Positions 50,175-59,879 are shown, counted from the stretch's first letter. The stretch is 64,000 bases of DNA from Treponema sp. (GCA_016290335.1 JAEETM010000002.1:29674-93673), one strand, 5' to 3'. Numbers and translations are program-made. Notes: generated from the letters alone by a model not told the origin.

Positions 50175-51302
50175 TTATCTTATTACTTCATACAAGTCTT
50201 TGCCCATAAGCTTTTCAAAATAAGCCTTAAGTGCAAAGTTTTTATTCCACTTGCCTTCAGGGTAATAGCCGTAACGTTTCTTTACATCGTTCATGCGCTT
50301 TTCAAGATCTTTTGAACCATCAGCACAGCATACTGAATCAAGAAGCTGGATAAGCCTGTCGTAATCATCATATTCTGTTATAGCAAGAATAGATTTTATT
50401 TCCTGCATCTGTTCGGTAGTAACATCTCTTTCACCAATGTAATCATCTGCATTCTGAAGATTAAATGAATGTGTAAGACAGATTTTTGCAGCAAACTCAA
50501 AGCCGAGGGATTTTAAAAAGTTATAACCATCGTAAACGTGAGCAATATATGTAGGTCCATTCTGTCTGCCAATGTCGTGAAGAAGTCCACAGGTATAAGC
50601 AAGGTCTGGATTCATAAGCTTTGGCTTTTTGTGTAATAAAGCACTTTTATTAATTGCGTTGGCAATTTTTTCTGCTGCCTGCGCAACTGCAATGCTGTGT
50701 TCACGCCATACTCCAGGATTTTTGCTTACTCCACGTTCCAGAATTGATTCTGCAAAATATCTAGGCATTATTTCCAAAAGACCGAATGCTTTTTCCATTA
50801 CAAGAGTTTCTCGTGTAATCATATCAAGCTTTGCAAAATCATCAGATTTAAAATTGAGGTTAGTCTGAACAGCTTCTTCAATACTTACAAATCTTAATTC
50901 ATAACCTTCTACTCTTTCATAAGAATCAAGAGTTTGTTTTGAAATTATCGGCTTTCCATTCTCATCTGTTTTTACCTTACAGAAATAATGATAGGAATCC
51001 TGTATAAAAATTGTACCCTTATAAAGCTCCGAAGCATGTATTCGGTGTACAACTCCATATTCTTCTACACTTTCAGGAATTACACTAAGTCCTGATTCTT
51101 CTTCAACTTCACGTATAAGTGCGGTAACATTATCTTCATTTTCATCTATACCGCCACCCGGAAACTTGTAATAGCCGCTGTTTTTAGCATAAACAAGTGC
51201 AATTTTATCTCCTACAAGGATTAATGCACGGGCTGAAGGTCTTCTGGAAACAGGCCAGTCGCGTTCATAATCCTTGTAGTCGGTTGTGAAAAGTGTTTTC
51301 AT
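50175..51302 (-). CDS. Nudix hydrolase-HD domain fusion
   Basis: A 375-residue cytoplasmic protein. Residues 24-155 form a Nudix domain with box GGGIDENEDNVTALIREVEEESGL-type spacing (Gly near 50, RE-x2-EE near 65). From about 195, an HD domain reads REHSIAVAQAAEKIANAIN then CGLLHDIGRQNG, with further His residues in YIAHVYDGYNF and LTHSFN. Nudix enzymes cleave nucleoside diphosphate linkages and HD enzymes are phosphohydrolases; the joint substrate is unknown. GAGAGGGATAAA precedes the ATG. Downstream neighbour (51315) is 12 bases upstream in transcription, so they form an operon. Confidence 0.8.
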   Translation of the reverse strand: MKTLFTTDYKDYERDWPVSRRPSARALILVGDKIALVYAKNSGYYKFPGGGIDENEDNVTALIREVEEESGLSVIPESVEEYGVVHRIHASELYKGTIFIQDSYHYFCKVKTDENGKPIISKQTLDSYERVEGYELRFVSIEEAVQTNLNFKSDDFAKLDMITRETLVMEKAFGLLEIMPRYFAESILERGVSKNPGVWREHSIAVAQAAEKIANAINKSALLHKKPKLMNPDLAYTCGLLHDIGRQNGPTYIAHVYDGYNFLKSLGFEFAAKICLTHSFNLQNADDYIGERDVTTEQMQEIKSILAITEYDDYDRLIQLLDSVCCADGSKDLEKRMNDVKKRYGYYPEGKWNKNFALKAYFEKLMGKDLYEVIR

Positions 51303-51314
51303 TTTATCCCTCTC

Positions 51315-52202
51315 TTATTTTTTAAGCGTTTCTGCGAGCCATCCTATAACACCTTTTGGTAAAGCCGGCTCCATTGGCGTTCCGTCATCGAACATTAAAT
51401 TACAATGCATTGGATTTATAATGCAGTGCTGTCCCATTTCTACACCAAAGTTAATGGAAGCAATTCCTTTATCTCCATTATACACCCATTCCGGCGTAAA
51501 AACATAGGAATTTTTCATGGTCTTTATTCTTGGTAAAAGCGGTACAATTTCTTTCTGGTAATCGTTAAACTCATCCCGTTTACCCATTGCAAAAAACAGG
51601 CTGATGTCATGCTGGTCGTATAAATCAAGCAATTTTTCATCCGGGATTTCAGAAGCTCCCATAGGAATAACTGCATCAAAAAACTCAGGATAAGTTGCAG
51701 TCATTATTATTGACATTCTTCCACCGCTTGAATTGCCGAAAATAAACTTTTTATTTATGCCGCCATTTTTCTGAGTGTGTTTAATTATAAAATCTTTGAT
51801 TAAATTATAAACTGAAGGTGCATAATCCTCATTCCACATTCCCTGTACTTTTCCATTTTCATCACGATATTCGTTTGCAAGAGGTACAAGAATATAAGCA
51901 CCACCAACAGGCTTTTGATACTCTTCTTTAGAATAAAACTCAGCACCAGCATAATTAATGCAGACATCTCCTTCCAAAGCATTACTTGTTCCATGCATGA
52001 ATATAAACAGAGGATACTGTTTACCTTTTTGGTAACCGTGTTCTGTAGGATCAAAAAAGTAATAACTCATTTTATCAAATGAATCTTTATGAAAGCTGTC
52101 AAAATATTCGCCGACTTTGTACGTTGGTTCGTATGAAATAAAGCTTCCTTCCGGGATTTCTGCGGCCCACGGTGGTGTTGGTTTTGCCTCAGCTTTTGAC
52201 AT
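51315..52202 (-). CDS. Alpha/beta hydrolase (esterase, PHB-depolymerase-like)
   Basis: A 295-residue hydrolase without signal peptide. The nucleophile elbow is FGNSSGGRMSI (Ser near 161), YPLFIFMHGTSNAL is the oxyanion region, and a C-terminal His in GQHCIINPMH completes the likely triad. This layout fits the carbohydrate-esterase/PHB-depolymerase-like group. AGGAGGATAAA precedes the ATG. It lies between the S41-like peptidase and Nudix-HD genes with gaps of 15 and 12 bases. Confidence 0.75.
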   Translation of the reverse strand: MSKAEAKPTPPWAAEIPEGSFISYEPTYKVGEYFDSFHKDSFDKMSYYFFDPTEHGYQKGKQYPLFIFMHGTSNALEGDVCINYAGAEFYSKEEYQKPVGGAYILVPLANEYRDENGKVQGMWNEDYAPSVYNLIKDFIIKHTQKNGGINKKFIFGNSSGGRMSIIMTATYPEFFDAVIPMGASEIPDEKLLDLYDQHDISLFFAMGKRDEFNDYQKEIVPLLPRIKTMKNSYVFTPEWVYNGDKGIASINFGVEMGQHCIINPMHCNLMFDDGTPMEPALPKGVIGWLAETLKK

Positions 52203-52217
52203 TTTATCCTCCTAGTT

Positions 52218-53327
52218 TTATTTAAACACTATATCACCAGTATCTACACCCATTTGTTCAAGAACTTCTTTCATTGTTTGTGTTGTAGCCCAAACATCAG
52301 GTTCATAGCCTTTTCCATCTCCGAGATAATTTGAAGGAAGTGTTTTTGTAAAATCGGTTGTACCAAAATAAACAGATACATTTAATTTTTCATTCTTAAA
52401 GGTTTTACAGTTACCGTAATTCTGCATTCCACCTGAATGTGTTCCTACAAGAATGCGTTTAAAATCAACATCCCCCTTACCAAGTACATGCCATAATTCT
52501 CCCGAACTATAACTCCAGTTATCCTGAAGAACAATTAAAGTCCCATTATATTTTTTTGATTTAAGATAATACATCAGCTTTGCCTGCGGATAATCACTGC
52601 CGCCAGAATTAGAGCGTGCATCTAAAACAAAATAATCTTTATTTATTGCCCTAGATGCAGTAGCTTCAAAACGATTTTTATATTCAGCACCTGTGCAGTT
52701 TGTAAAGCGGACATAATAAGCATTTGTGGTTTCTGTTTCAAAATAGGTATTTTTATCATCTTCACTCTTTTTGCAGCCTTCATCTATAGCATGCGGCTGA
52801 TTGTATCCATACCCTTTTATATTTATGGAAAAATGACAGTCCTGCATGTATTTATCTAAAAGCAAGCCTAAATCGTATAAGCTTTCTGATAAATAAAAAT
52901 CATCTTTTGTAAATCCTCTTTTTTTCATTGCTGGAAAGCCGGCGTATCTTAAGCTCATGGTTTTCCAGATATAATCAAGCTCTTTTTTATTCAACAGGCA
53001 TTTTCTGGGGTCGTTAAAGGTTGAATCAAGAAAAACACAATAACTGTCTTCTATTTTACTTATAACAAAATTATACTCATCAAGATAGTTTTCAATTTCA
53101 TCCAGGCATGGTTCGTCAAAAAGATTTTTATACATTGATTGAGTAACAACGCAGTATACTTTTGTTCCTTCAACCTGCTTAAAAGCTTTTGGTGCAGAAA
53201 GAATTGTATAATAGTAATAAAGATGATTTTTTTCGTCCTGATATTGATTTTCCTGAAGCTTCCAGAATTGAGAAAAAAGCGGCGTGTATAGTAATATCAA
53301 AAATGTAAACAAAATATTTTTTTTCAT
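52218..53327 (-). CDS. Exported S41-like (tail-specific) peptidase family protein
   Basis: A 369-residue protein with signal peptide MKKNILFTFLILLYTPLFS. The C-terminal half has the S41 pattern: YFVLDARSNSGGSDYPQA near 229, then LIVLQDNWSYSSGELWHVL with a candidate nucleophile Ser (near 268), and GTHSGGMQNYG. No PDZ domain is seen. A periplasmic protease or a non-proteolytic S41 relative are both possible. First gene of the group transcribed to 50175. Confidence 0.68.
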   Translation of the reverse strand: MKKNILFTFLILLYTPLFSQFWKLQENQYQDEKNHLYYYYTILSAPKAFKQVEGTKVYCVVTQSMYKNLFDEPCLDEIENYLDEYNFVISKIEDSYCVFLDSTFNDPRKCLLNKKELDYIWKTMSLRYAGFPAMKKRGFTKDDFYLSESLYDLGLLLDKYMQDCHFSINIKGYGYNQPHAIDEGCKKSEDDKNTYFETETTNAYYVRFTNCTGAEYKNRFEATASRAINKDYFVLDARSNSGGSDYPQAKLMYYLKSKKYNGTLIVLQDNWSYSSGELWHVLGKGDVDFKRILVGTHSGGMQNYGNCKTFKNEKLNVSVYFGTTDFTKTLPSNYLGDGKGYEPDVWATTQTMKEVLEQMGVDTGDIVFK

Positions 53328-53441
53328 AATTTCCTTAATCCATATTTTTTACTGATTTATTATAACATTTACGATTGATTTTTTATAGGGCATGATCATT
53401 TTCCTCATAATCTTCTAAGATTTTCTAAAAAACTACACTCC

Positions 53442-53470
53442 TTGCAAAGAATTGCATAGAATTATATAAT
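53442..53470 (+). promoter_or_regulatory. Promoter of the AspT-type transporter gene
   Basis: TTGCAA (53442-53447), 17-base spacer, TATAAT (53465-53470). AAGAGG then precedes ATG 53491. Confidence 0.75.
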
Positions 53471-53490
53471 AGCTTAAGAGGTAAATATAA

Positions 53491-54753
53491 ATGGTTCTTT
53501 TTGGTGGAATCCTATCAATCAAAACAATTAGTTTTTTAGTATTTTGTGTATTCTTAATCGCTGGATTAGGATACCTTCTTGGCAGAATCACTATTAAAGG
53601 TGTTTCTTTGGGAACTGCGGGTGTATTTATTGTTGCCCTTTTGTTTGGTGCTTTCTTTTATGGAATCGATAAAGAAGGTAATATTGTAGGCGGTCTTGCA
53701 AAGCAGCTTGTTGTAGGAAACAAATCTTATGTTTCTAACGCACTTAAGATTGTTGAAAACCTTGGACTTATTCTTTTTGTTACGTCTGTTGGTTTTATTG
53801 CAGGTCCAAGCTTCTTTGGCGACTTGAAAAAGAACTTTAAGTCTTACATTCTGCTTGGTTTGATTATCATTGTAATTGGTGGTCTCAGCTGTGCAGCCTG
53901 TATCTGGTTTGATTACAAGGTTTTCGACCGTCCACTCGAAGAAATATCTGCAATGCTCGTAGGTCTTCTTTCCGGCTCTCTTACTTCTACCCCGGCCTTC
54001 TCTGCAGCAAAAGCAACTGTAACAGATTCTGCATTATTTACCGCTAATCAGCTTGAAGACATTGTTGCTGTTGGACACGGAATTGCATATCTGTTTGGTG
54101 TAATTGGTGTTGTTCTTTTTGTACAGCTTGTTCCAAAGTTTGAAAAAGCAGACATGGATCTGGAAAGACAGAAACTTTCAGAATCTGCACCGGAAGCTCC
54201 ATCAAAGCTTTCTGGAAGCGAACTTCAGCTTGATCCTCTTGGATTCTGTGCATTCTCTTTAGTTGCAATTCTTGGAGTATTTGTTGGTTCTTTCAAGTTC
54301 GGCAACTTCTCACTTACAACAACAGGTGGATGTCTTATTTTAGCCCTCATCTTCGGACACTTCCAGAAAATCGGTAAGATTTGCATTATGCCAAAAACAG
54401 AAACACTTCAGGTTTTCCGCGAGCTTGGTCTTATGCTCTTTTTGATTGGTGCCGGTGTTGCAGGTGGTGCAAGCTTTGTTAAGTACTTTGAATGGGTATA
54501 CTTCATCTATGGAATTATTATGACATTACTTCCAATGATTGTTGGATTTATCTTTGCTAAGTTTGTGTTGAAGTTGAACCTGCTCAACAACCTTGGTTCA
54601 ATCTGCGGTGGTATGACTTCTACACCAGCTCTTGGAACTTTAATTGGAACAGCCAAGACAGAAAAGGTTGCCGGAGCTTATGCTTCTACTTACCCAATCG
54701 CTCTGGTTGCTGTTGTTTTAGTTTCTCAAGTTTTGATTATCATTTTCAGATAG
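53491..54753 (+). CDS. AspT/YidE-family membrane transporter
   Basis: A 420-residue membrane protein with about ten helices in two related halves. The duplicated signatures are GLLSGSLTSTPAFSAAKATV near 162 and GGMTSTPALGTLIGTAKTEKVAGAYASTYPIAL near 377. This is the aspartate-alanine exchanger (AAEx) family. Family members lacking the central TrkA_C domains, as here (a short charged loop at 218-245 instead), have unknown substrates. A dicarboxylate or amino-acid antiporter is plausible. AAGAGGTAAATATAA precedes the ATG. Confidence 0.8.
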   Translation: MVLFGGILSIKTISFLVFCVFLIAGLGYLLGRITIKGVSLGTAGVFIVALLFGAFFYGIDKEGNIVGGLAKQLVVGNKSYVSNALKIVENLGLILFVTSVGFIAGPSFFGDLKKNFKSYILLGLIIIVIGGLSCAACIWFDYKVFDRPLEEISAMLVGLLSGSLTSTPAFSAAKATVTDSALFTANQLEDIVAVGHGIAYLFGVIGVVLFVQLVPKFEKADMDLERQKLSESAPEAPSKLSGSELQLDPLGFCAFSLVAILGVFVGSFKFGNFSLTTTGGCLILALIFGHFQKIGKICIMPKTETLQVFRELGLMLFLIGAGVAGGASFVKYFEWVYFIYGIIMTLLPMIVGFIFAKFVLKLNLLNNLGSICGGMTSTPALGTLIGTAKTEKVAGAYASTYPIALVAVVLVSQVLIIIFR

Positions 54754-54768
54754 TTGAATGAATTGTCA

Positions 54769-54796
54769 GATTGTCGGGTCAAGCCCGACAATGACA
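54769..54796 (-). repeat. Palindromic repeat family A (TTGTC stem variant)
   Basis: GATTGTCGGGTCAAGCCCGA then CAATGACA; arms ATTGTCGGG/CCCGACAAT. It follows the transporter stop by 15 bases and may end its transcript. Confidence 0.92.
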
Positions 54797-54816
54797 ATCA
54801 GGTATAATATTAAATG

Positions 54817-54892
54817 GTCAGTTTTGCTTTTGCAAAACTGACGGTGAAGGCAATTTTAGTTTAATTATTTCTTTTTAGTATTAGCCTTCACC
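54817..54892. repeat. Two-hairpin repeat (family B), copy 3
   Basis: GTCAGTTTTGC (54817-54827) pairs with GCAAAACTGAC (54832-54842); GGTGAAGGC (54843-54851) pairs with GCCTTCACC (54884-54892). Both stems carry compensating changes relative to other copies. The second arm lies in the last codons of the minus-strand gene ending at 54865. Confidence 0.88.
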
Positions 54893-55215
54893 ACTTCCCA
54901 AGTTTCTATTTTGAATGCTCCATCTTTAAGACTGTTTGGTGGAAGCTCATCTTTATCATCAATTATATAACCGGTAAACTCAATTAAAACTGCCTGTCTG
55001 GCTAAAAGCTCCTGTTTAGTTTTATCGCTTGCAATTATTAAGTATTCCTTACCTTTTGTTGTTTTTAATCCGGGATAATTCAAAGGAGCTGCTCCATAGC
55101 TGTGAATTGTTCCCCTTACAGTATGAAGCTTAGGCTTTGAAAATGAAGAAAACAAAAAGGTTGCAAGTATAGTTGCTATAATTGTTATAATTGTAAGATT
55201 CTTTTTCATCATCAT
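54865..55215 (-). CDS. Small exported protein, unknown function
   Basis: A 114-116 residue protein. The N-terminal hydrophobic segment (KKNLTIITIIATILATFLFSS) is a signal peptide or anchor. The rest is a small beta-rich domain (VRGTIHSYGAAPLNYPGLKTTKGKEYLIIAS) that could be an OB-type fold. Three ATGs occur in a row; AAAGGA spacing favours the third (55209). The last residues VVKANTKKK overlap repeat family B. It starts 6 bases after the M30-like gene and probably shares its transcript. Confidence 0.6.
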   Translation of the reverse strand: MMMKKNLTIITIIATILATFLFSSFSKPKLHTVRGTIHSYGAAPLNYPGLKTTKGKEYLIIASDKTKQELLARQAVLIEFTGYIIDDKDELPPNSLKDGAFKIETWEVVKANTKKK

Positions 55216-55221
55216 ATTCCT

Positions 55222-56931
55222 TTATTTATAAATTATTACATCTGATTCAATACAGTTTTTTCCGTCTTTTATAGCTTTATAGTAAGTAAAGCTCTTTAAG
55301 TTTGTTCCAACTTTATGTACAGAAAAACCTGTCGGATAAAGATCTGGCATATCTTCTTTAGCAAATATTTTTGGTGTATAGCTTTCAACAACTTTACCAG
55401 TTGAATCTTTTAATTTAATATTTAAGTCTATAGCTGATAAACTAAGTCCCACTGTAGTTGTAGAACCTGATTTGTTTAAGGTTTTTCCGCTGGATAAAGT
55501 ATTTATAATTACATTTGCAAAATCCTTTACTGTATCTTCAAAGGTTACGTTATATCCGCAGTCTGCAAGAGCTTTTGTAATAGATTCTTCATTAACTGCA
55601 TTATTTGTAGCAATTTCTTTTATAAGCTTTTCGCCTCCATAATTTCTGCACAAAAATGCACCGTAAGCAAATGCATTAGCATAAGAAATAAAAACATCAT
55701 TACCCTGCAACCAGGTTGTAAAACCATAATTATAATAATTATCAAAATAAGGGAGTCTTCCACGTGCAGACTGTTCTTCATCAATCTCAAGAAATTCCAT
55801 AAAAAGGTCTTCTGTAACAAGAGAAAGCATTTCTGTATACCAGGTAGCCATTTTTTTTGTACCATTGATAATATATTTTTGAATATTATTTAACAGATGA
55901 TTAAACTCATGTGGAATTGTTGAAAAAATTGTATCCTGTGCATTATATCCATTAGGATTGTTTGATGGTTTAGTACCTTTTCCATTATAATTATATGAAT
56001 AAAATAACGAATCAATATAAATTATCTGGTCTTCATTTGAATATACACCTATCCAATCTTCACCACCTTCCAGAGTTTGAAAATACTTTATTTGATCATT
56101 TGTATACAAATCTGCCATATTCTGATAACCAAAAGTTCCAGAGCCTTGTCCTTTGTATGCATCGCCCATACAGTCACAAAGAACAATTTGAATCTTATCT
56201 GATGAAGGAATAAAGCCATCACTGCTTGTTGTGTATGTATTGGTTCCAAATACTTTTGTCTGTTTTTCATATATAGAATCAAACTTTGAAACAAGGGAAT
56301 CAAAATCAAGATCACTTTTTTTAACTAAACTTGTCTGATCTACAAACCAGACATTACAATGGTTTCCAGTTCTTACACATTCACCCTGTTTACGTATATT
56401 TTCCTGTTTAGTAACAACACCATTCTTATCGTAGGTATATTTTAACAAATAAAAAGACCTTGTATCACCAACTTTTGTATAGCTGTTATTGACTACAGGT
56501 TTTGCAGGAACGTAAGCACTTCTTTCACTTGAATGTTTATTCATAAAAGAAGCAAACTTTGCGTTCATTTGATTTATCAGTTCATTATCGTTATAAAGTC
56601 CGTCTGGAGCTTTAGGGAATGATGAAATTATACTTTCTTCTGATTTATCAATTTCTTCTATTTCATCAGTTTCTTCATTTCGTGATTTAGTACCTGTTAT
56701 ATAACCTGTATATGCACCTTTTACTGCTATATCATCTGATGTATTATATTTTACAAAATAAACAGTACCGGTATCTTTAACAGTATAGGTTTGTTCCTTT
56801 TCTTTTTCATAATATTTATTATTAGAAACATTACCTAACAAACTGCTTATTAACTGCAGACACCCTGTAAATGTGGTACATACGCCGGCAGTAAATAAAC
56901 CTATTACAAGTAGTTTTAAAAGCTTTTTCAT
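55222..56931 (-). CDS. M30-like zinc metallopeptidase lipoprotein
   Basis: A 569-residue lipoprotein (lipobox FTGC, Cys24). HEFNHLLN near residue 341 is a HExxH zinc site in the TIPHEFNHLLNNIQKY context, as in the M30 (hyicolysin) family. The third ligand is not certain; Glu in WYTEMLSLVTEDLF downstream is a candidate. Surface or periplasmic protease is likely; relatives are secreted virulence or nutrition enzymes. ACAGGAGTGTTTAT precedes the ATG. It follows the CHASE2 cyclase by 13 bases. Confidence 0.72.
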   Translation of the reverse strand: MKKLLKLLVIGLFTAGVCTTFTGCLQLISSLLGNVSNNKYYEKEKEQTYTVKDTGTVYFVKYNTSDDIAVKGAYTGYITGTKSRNEETDEIEEIDKSEESIISSFPKAPDGLYNDNELINQMNAKFASFMNKHSSERSAYVPAKPVVNNSYTKVGDTRSFYLLKYTYDKNGVVTKQENIRKQGECVRTGNHCNVWFVDQTSLVKKSDLDFDSLVSKFDSIYEKQTKVFGTNTYTTSSDGFIPSSDKIQIVLCDCMGDAYKGQGSGTFGYQNMADLYTNDQIKYFQTLEGGEDWIGVYSNEDQIIYIDSLFYSYNYNGKGTKPSNNPNGYNAQDTIFSTIPHEFNHLLNNIQKYIINGTKKMATWYTEMLSLVTEDLFMEFLEIDEEQSARGRLPYFDNYYNYGFTTWLQGNDVFISYANAFAYGAFLCRNYGGEKLIKEIATNNAVNEESITKALADCGYNVTFEDTVKDFANVIINTLSSGKTLNKSGSTTTVGLSLSAIDLNIKLKDSTGKVVESYTPKIFAKEDMPDLYPTGFSVHKVGTNLKSFTYYKAIKDGKNCIESDVIIYK

Positions 56932-56944
56932 ATAAACACTCCTG

Positions 56945-59854
56945 TTATTTTTCTGTCATATTCAAAATGCCGTCCCAGTCATCAGGGATGCCGTTTTCGA
57001 CATAATATTTACATCTGTTTGCCATAACAAGTGAAGTTTCATCACTCTTAAACAGATTTGAAGCCTGTGCAAACATTTTTCCTGCATTTATAAAATCTTT
57101 CTGCAGGTATTTATCATAAGCAGCATTAAAGATTTCAATTGACTCAAGTTCTTCGGCAGCCATTTCATCTCTAAAGCCAACTATGTTATACAACTGTACA
57201 GGAGTTTTTCTACCAACTACCCTTACACGGTCAAGCTTGCGTGCTATGATTTTTCCTTCATTTTCACCTGAATTAGCTTTATTCCAGGTTTCATCAGAAG
57301 TCATAATCCAGGACTTATACGGTTTGTTTACACCTTCCAAACGGCTGGCAAGGTTTACAGTATCTCCAATCATTGTATAGTTTAATTTACTGAAGGATTC
57401 AGTTTTACTTCCCATAAGACCAACGTTGGCAAAACCGGAGTTCAAACCAATACGTGTCTGGAAAGGATTTAATTTTAAAACTTGTTTTTCACCCGATGGT
57501 AACACAATTTCCATAGGTTCAAAAAGCTCCTGGTGAGTTTCGTTAAACTCAACTTCGCACTTTTTCATTCGAATAGCAGAATCCAGACTTGCATAAGCCC
57601 AACCTTCAGGTCCGTGCAGATTCATCGGGTCTGGAGCACCAAACATAGAGATAATGGCATCACCTTCGTATTTATCGATGTTACCATTATTCTTAAGGAT
57701 TTCGTTGGACATGGCACCAAGATATTCGTTAAGCAAGGCAATCAGGCGGTTAGCACCATCTTCAGGATGCATTTTTGTAATTGTTTCACTGAAGGTTGAA
57801 AACTTCTGGATATCGCTGAACAAGGCAGTAATGTATTTCTTTTCTCCTTCTGTCTTGAAAAGTTCAGGATTCTTTCTAAGCTGTTCAACTGTATCTTTGT
57901 TTGCAAAGGATGAGGCAACAGCTGTAATAAACTTCTTTTCCCGGCTGCTGAGCAAATATCTGTAAATAACACCGCCAAGGAAATCAATAAGTGTAAAGAG
58001 GATTACAGAGGTTAACATTGGTATGTAAATCTGGAAGACAACAAAAAGCAATATAAAGAATATTATAATTATAAATCTTGAGATTCCACCAACAAGATTC
58101 TGGAATGAAGAGCTTTTGTCACTGAAAAGTAAAAGAATAATTGAAAGAATAAGAGTTACTGCAAAACCAAAATACCACGGATAATAAGTAATAAAATCTT
58201 TTTCAAGAATTGTATTCATTAAATTGGCATGAATACCAACATTTGGATACTGTTTTACAAAAGGAATTGCACCAATATCGGTTGTAGATGCTGCTGTTTG
58301 TCCAAGAATACAGTATTTATTATTAAACTTTTTGCTCAACTCATCAAATGTATTTAAATATTCGACAATGTCAGTTTTTATTGTATTAAAGGCATCTTCA
58401 ATTGCATTCAAATAAACTTCATCGTAATATTCCTGTAATCCACTTTGCTTAATCTGAGTAAAATAATCAGCATCGCAAAAAGCTTTTACTTCTTCAAAAA
58501 AGTTTTTTCTATATGCGAAATACTGGTCGTAATCTTCCTGACTTATTCCATCAAATGGCTGACTATTCAAATCATAGCCGGTACAAAGTGAAAGAAGATA
58601 TTGTTTATAACCTTCAATTTCATTATAAAAATCAACAAGCTCTGCAGCATGTCCAACATATTCCATTGCATAGCCTTCTTCATCAAAGAGAATAAAATCT
58701 GAATCAGATGAAAGAAGCTTTAGAATTGATATAATGTTCTTTTCTGAATTATCAAGGTTTTTAATGTAATAAACGTTGGCATAATTAATTCCGTAAAGGT
58801 TTGATTTATCCATCTGGTTACTTTCATGCTGCCAGTTTATTAACATTTCACCATGATTGTCCAATGGGATTTTTACTGTCTGGCGTTCACTTGTTCCAGG
58901 ATAAAGTGCATCATGAATAATCAGGACATTTTTAGTACGGGTAAACTCGTGGGCATCTAAAATGGACATTAAAGGAGCAAAAACAAGCTGTCCAAGGTAT
59001 TTTCCATCATATTCATAGAACAATTCATTTCGGCGGCGTACACCATCAGGGTCTACATTGGAATTAGTAAAACCTACTCCGTGAGAACGTTCAATTAAAG
59101 TGTGTAGAGCCGGTGTAAAGCCCATGCCAACGCCATCATAGGTATTTTCAAAGGTATATTTGTTGTCTTTTGAAATACTGTTTTTTTCATCATTAACTCT
59201 ATAAGTAAGCATGCGGTTGCGGATATAATCAACATCCTCTTTTGTAATTGATGAATAACCTAAATCCTGATTATTTACAGTAAGCCAGGTGTTACCAAAA
59301 AATTGAATTGCTTTTCCAAAATATTCATCATTATCAAAAGAAACGTTATTTGAAACATAATCATAAAGCTCAGAATAAGATGGAGTTAAATATTCATCAA
59401 TTAAAGAGTTTGCAAAGGAAGCAATTTCTTCTTTTGGAGTTCCTCCGTTTAATGCCTGAGGAATTGCCTGAATTATCTGCTCAGTTAAATCCTGAGTTTG
59501 ATAAATCTGTGTATTGATTTTTTCTTCTGCATTGGAAGCTACAGATTTTGGTGCTGTATTGATATACTCAATATCGAATATTGCTTCAGATGCACCTAAT
59601 TCCTTCATTCGGATTAAGGTATCTGCAAGAATGTCCCTGCTCCAGGGCCAGTCGCCAAGCTGATCAATATCGATATCATCGATTATAACCATTAAAATGT
59701 CGTCTGACATTTCTGGGTCTTTTGTTAAATGAATCAGTCCATCATAAAGACGGAACTCAAGCTTTTCTGTTACATTTGAACCACACAATAAAGCAATGAA
59801 AAGCGACACGATAAGTGTAATCATTGCGTTTGCAAATAATGTTTTTCTCTTCAT
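56945..59854 (-). CDS. CHASE2-domain transmembrane adenylate cyclase
   Basis: A 969-residue protein. An N-terminal helix leads to an extracytoplasmic CHASE2 domain (about 28-560), recognised by EFRLYDGLIHLTKDPEMSDDI, VIIDDIDIDQLGDWPWSRDI and GASEAIFDIEY, with a long inserted segment. Three helices (about 575-650) precede the cyclase domain (about 685-885): ALFSDIQKFS and KYEGDAIISMFG give the metal Asp residues and adenine-selecting Lys, YTMIGDTVN the partner Thr, and NLASRLE the Arg. It makes cAMP in response to an external signal. A short C-terminal helical tail may be TPR-like. It lies 25 bases after rnc. Confidence 0.88.
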   Translation of the reverse strand: MKRKTLFANAMITLIVSLFIALLCGSNVTEKLEFRLYDGLIHLTKDPEMSDDILMVIIDDIDIDQLGDWPWSRDILADTLIRMKELGASEAIFDIEYINTAPKSVASNAEEKINTQIYQTQDLTEQIIQAIPQALNGGTPKEEIASFANSLIDEYLTPSYSELYDYVSNNVSFDNDEYFGKAIQFFGNTWLTVNNQDLGYSSITKEDVDYIRNRMLTYRVNDEKNSISKDNKYTFENTYDGVGMGFTPALHTLIERSHGVGFTNSNVDPDGVRRRNELFYEYDGKYLGQLVFAPLMSILDAHEFTRTKNVLIIHDALYPGTSERQTVKIPLDNHGEMLINWQHESNQMDKSNLYGINYANVYYIKNLDNSEKNIISILKLLSSDSDFILFDEEGYAMEYVGHAAELVDFYNEIEGYKQYLLSLCTGYDLNSQPFDGISQEDYDQYFAYRKNFFEEVKAFCDADYFTQIKQSGLQEYYDEVYLNAIEDAFNTIKTDIVEYLNTFDELSKKFNNKYCILGQTAASTTDIGAIPFVKQYPNVGIHANLMNTILEKDFITYYPWYFGFAVTLILSIILLLFSDKSSSFQNLVGGISRFIIIIFFILLFVVFQIYIPMLTSVILFTLIDFLGGVIYRYLLSSREKKFITAVASSFANKDTVEQLRKNPELFKTEGEKKYITALFSDIQKFSTFSETITKMHPEDGANRLIALLNEYLGAMSNEILKNNGNIDKYEGDAIISMFGAPDPMNLHGPEGWAYASLDSAIRMKKCEVEFNETHQELFEPMEIVLPSGEKQVLKLNPFQTRIGLNSGFANVGLMGSKTESFSKLNYTMIGDTVNLASRLEGVNKPYKSWIMTSDETWNKANSGENEGKIIARKLDRVRVVGRKTPVQLYNIVGFRDEMAAEELESIEIFNAAYDKYLQKDFINAGKMFAQASNLFKSDETSLVMANRCKYYVENGIPDDWDGILNMTEK

Positions 59855-59879
59855 TCAAATATTTTAACATAGAAATTAA

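Noticed and set aside
53328..53490. Riboswitch before the AspT-type transporter
   Set aside because: The 163-base spacer is A/T-rich; the promoter at 53442 lies only about 20 bases before the ribosome-binding site, leaving no room for an aptamer.
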